Assembly (NCBI GenBank): GCA_002333205.1
Contig: DDAD01000018.1
Location: forward strand, 13,772-20,381
DNA length: 6,610 nt
Direction of reading: 5' to 3'
Source of the DNA: Pedobacter sp. UBA2067
GTDB taxonomy: Bacteria > Bacteroidota > Bacteroidia > Sphingobacteriales > Sphingobacteriaceae
Shown here: positions 5,599-6,610 of the stretch, in pieces
Layout: every line of letters starts with the position of its first letter
How positions within the stretch are numbered: position 1 is the stretch's first letter
The notes under the pieces: generated by a model
Databases searched by the model: none
What the model was told of the DNA's origin: nothing
Seen by the model: only the letters and a program-made list of their open reading frames with translations
Program-made: the position numbers and the translations under genes

Positions 5599-6610
5599 AT
5601 GAAGGAATTACCTCTAACGGTAAAGCGTTCCATTGAATTACTAGGAATCGTACTCGTTATCGCCGTGCTGGTGGTCGGCAAAGACATCATCATGCCAATA
5701 TTGATGGCCTTCTTCATCAGCCTGGTCCTGCTGCCAGTCTTCCGCTTCTTTAGAAGATATAAAATACCAGAAACCATTTCCATCGTGCTCTGCCTGTTGG
5801 TACTGGTGGTCGTTGTTGGCGCCATCGGCTTCTTCTTCGTCAACCAGATGGGCATCCTGATCAAAGACTTCCCGCAGATCAAACAGAATGTTGCCCTGCA
5901 CGTGAAATCCCTCAGCGACTGGGTTGGCGGTATTACGCACATCTCGACCAAAGAACAGATGGACTTCCTCTCTAAAAAGAGTGATGACCTGATGACCTAT
6001 GCGGGAGGCATGGCCAGTGGTGCTGCTGTAACACTTTCTTCAATCTTCGTATTCGTCGGTTTACTGCCTATTTACATCTACCTGATGCTGTTCTACAAAG
6101 GTATCCTCTTACGTTTTATCTTCATGTGGTTCCAGCAGGAGGATCATCCAAAAGTGAAAGAGACCATCTACGAAACAGAAGCCATCATCAAAAACTACCT
6201 CGTGGGCTTGTTAATCCAGGTGACCTATATGACCATCCTGCTCGGCGGCTTGCTGATGCTTTTCGGTATCAAACATGCCCTGCTCATCGGTGTGATCTTC
6301 GCCATCCTGAACCTCATTCCTTATGTAGGTGCATTGCTGGGTAACGTCATTGGCGTGGTGTTAACGCTGACTTCCTCAACCGAGCTTACGCCTGTAATTA
6401 CCGTATTGCTGGTGATTGCTGCTGTACAGTTCCTGGATAACAACATCCTGATGCCGCGCATCGTGGGCTCCAAAATCAAGATCAATGCGCTCATGGCGAT
6501 CCTTGGGGTAATCATTGGCGGCAGCATCGCAGGGATCTCCGGGATGTTCCTTTCCATGCCGATCATCGCCGTGATGAAGATCATCTTCGACCATACCACA
6601 CAGTTTAAAC
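5599..6610 (+). CDS. AI-2E family transporter (PerM/YdiK/TqsA-like), 3' end outside window
   Basis: The frame opens at ATG 5599 and runs 337 codons without a stop to the edge. Family members are usually around 350-370 residues, so little is missing. It is a polytopic inner-membrane protein with hydrophobic segments at about residues 12-50 (a pair), 61-82, 140-167, 205-228, 229-262, 264-285 and 297-325. A larger soluble segment at about 85-140 corresponds to the family's variable loop. The C-terminal half has the conserved blocks NLIPYVGALLG (from 238) and DNNILMPRIVGSKIKINALM (from 280), followed by GGSIAGISGMFLSMPIIAVMK. Some relatives export autoinducer-2 or act as Na+/H+ antiporters, but for most, including Bacteroidota copies, the substrate is unknown. 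It is transcribed divergently from mnmE. The first ATG is preferred because MKELPLTVKRSIELLG leads directly into the first membrane segment. Confidence 0.9.
   Translation, partial: MKELPLTVKRSIELLGIVLVIAVLVVGKDIIMPILMAFFISLVLLPVFRFFRRYKIPETISIVLCLLVLVVVVGAIGFFFVNQMGILIKDFPQIKQNVALHVKSLSDWVGGITHISTKEQMDFLSKKSDDLMTYAGGMASGAAVTLSSIFVFVGLLPIYIYLMLFYKGILLRFIFMWFQQEDHPKVKETIYETEAIIKNYLVGLLIQVTYMTILLGGLLMLFGIKHALLIGVIFAILNLIPYVGALLGNVIGVVLTLTSSTELTPVITVLLVIAAVQFLDNNILMPRIVGSKIKINALMAILGVIIGGSIAGISGMFLSMPIIAVMKIIFDHTTQFK

Noticed and set aside
5641..5951. Two overlapping - strand frames of 99 and 127 codons.
   Set aside because: They are antisense to the AI-2E-family gene, low in complexity (Met/Thr or Asp/His/Gln rich), and have no family features.
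1..6610. CRISPR array, rRNA, or phage attachment site.
   Set aside because: No regularly spaced repeats, no rRNA-like sequence, and no paired direct repeats at mobile element borders were found by eye.

Overview
The window reads as chromosome from a member of the Bacteroidota, most like Chitinophaga and its relatives. This is inferred from the style of the MnmE and AI-2E-family proteins, from a TAnnTTTG-type -7 promoter box in front of mnmE, and from the kinds of insertion sequences present. No 16S or other marker is in the window, so the genus is a guess.

Layout, left to right. (1) Bases 1-1136 are the right-hand part of an IS3-family insertion sequence on the + strand. It has the 3' end of orfA, a textbook -1 frameshift site (A AAA AAG followed by a stem-loop), a full-length orfB transposase, and a probable right terminal repeat ending ...TTACA. 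The first catalytic Asp of the DDE triad appears to be Ala. (2) Bases 1137-1472 hold no gene but many short inverted repeats; this may be a structured-RNA remnant, possibly the 5' part of a group II intron. (3) Bases 1473-2135 (- strand) encode an unrecognised 220-residue protein. (4) Bases 2197 to about 3028 (- strand) are a broken HNH endonuclease gene: an intact C-terminal HNH_2-type domain, and an N-terminal piece with a GYED...YTGE pattern in another reading frame. (5) Bases 3029-3151 are non-coding or remnant DNA. (6) Bases 3152 to about 4140 are a 5'-truncated, multiply mutated IS66-family transposase gene (- strand). It abuts the mnmE stop codon. (7) Bases 4146-5513 (- strand) are an intact mnmE, the tRNA wobble-uridine modification GTPase. 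(8) A divergent intergenic region of about 85 bases separates mnmE from (9) a + strand AI-2E/PerM-family membrane protein gene that runs off the window at 6610.

The right third is ordinary core chromosome. The left two thirds are accessory DNA: two insertion sequences of different families flank a decayed restriction-type nuclease gene and an orphan gene. mnmE and the membrane protein gene are transcribed divergently and need not be functionally linked. I did not find an intact new system. The best candidates for follow-up are the orphan gene beside the HNH nuclease relic, the hairpin-dense stretch 1137-1472, and the IS3 copy that keeps its frameshift signal but has lost a catalytic residue.
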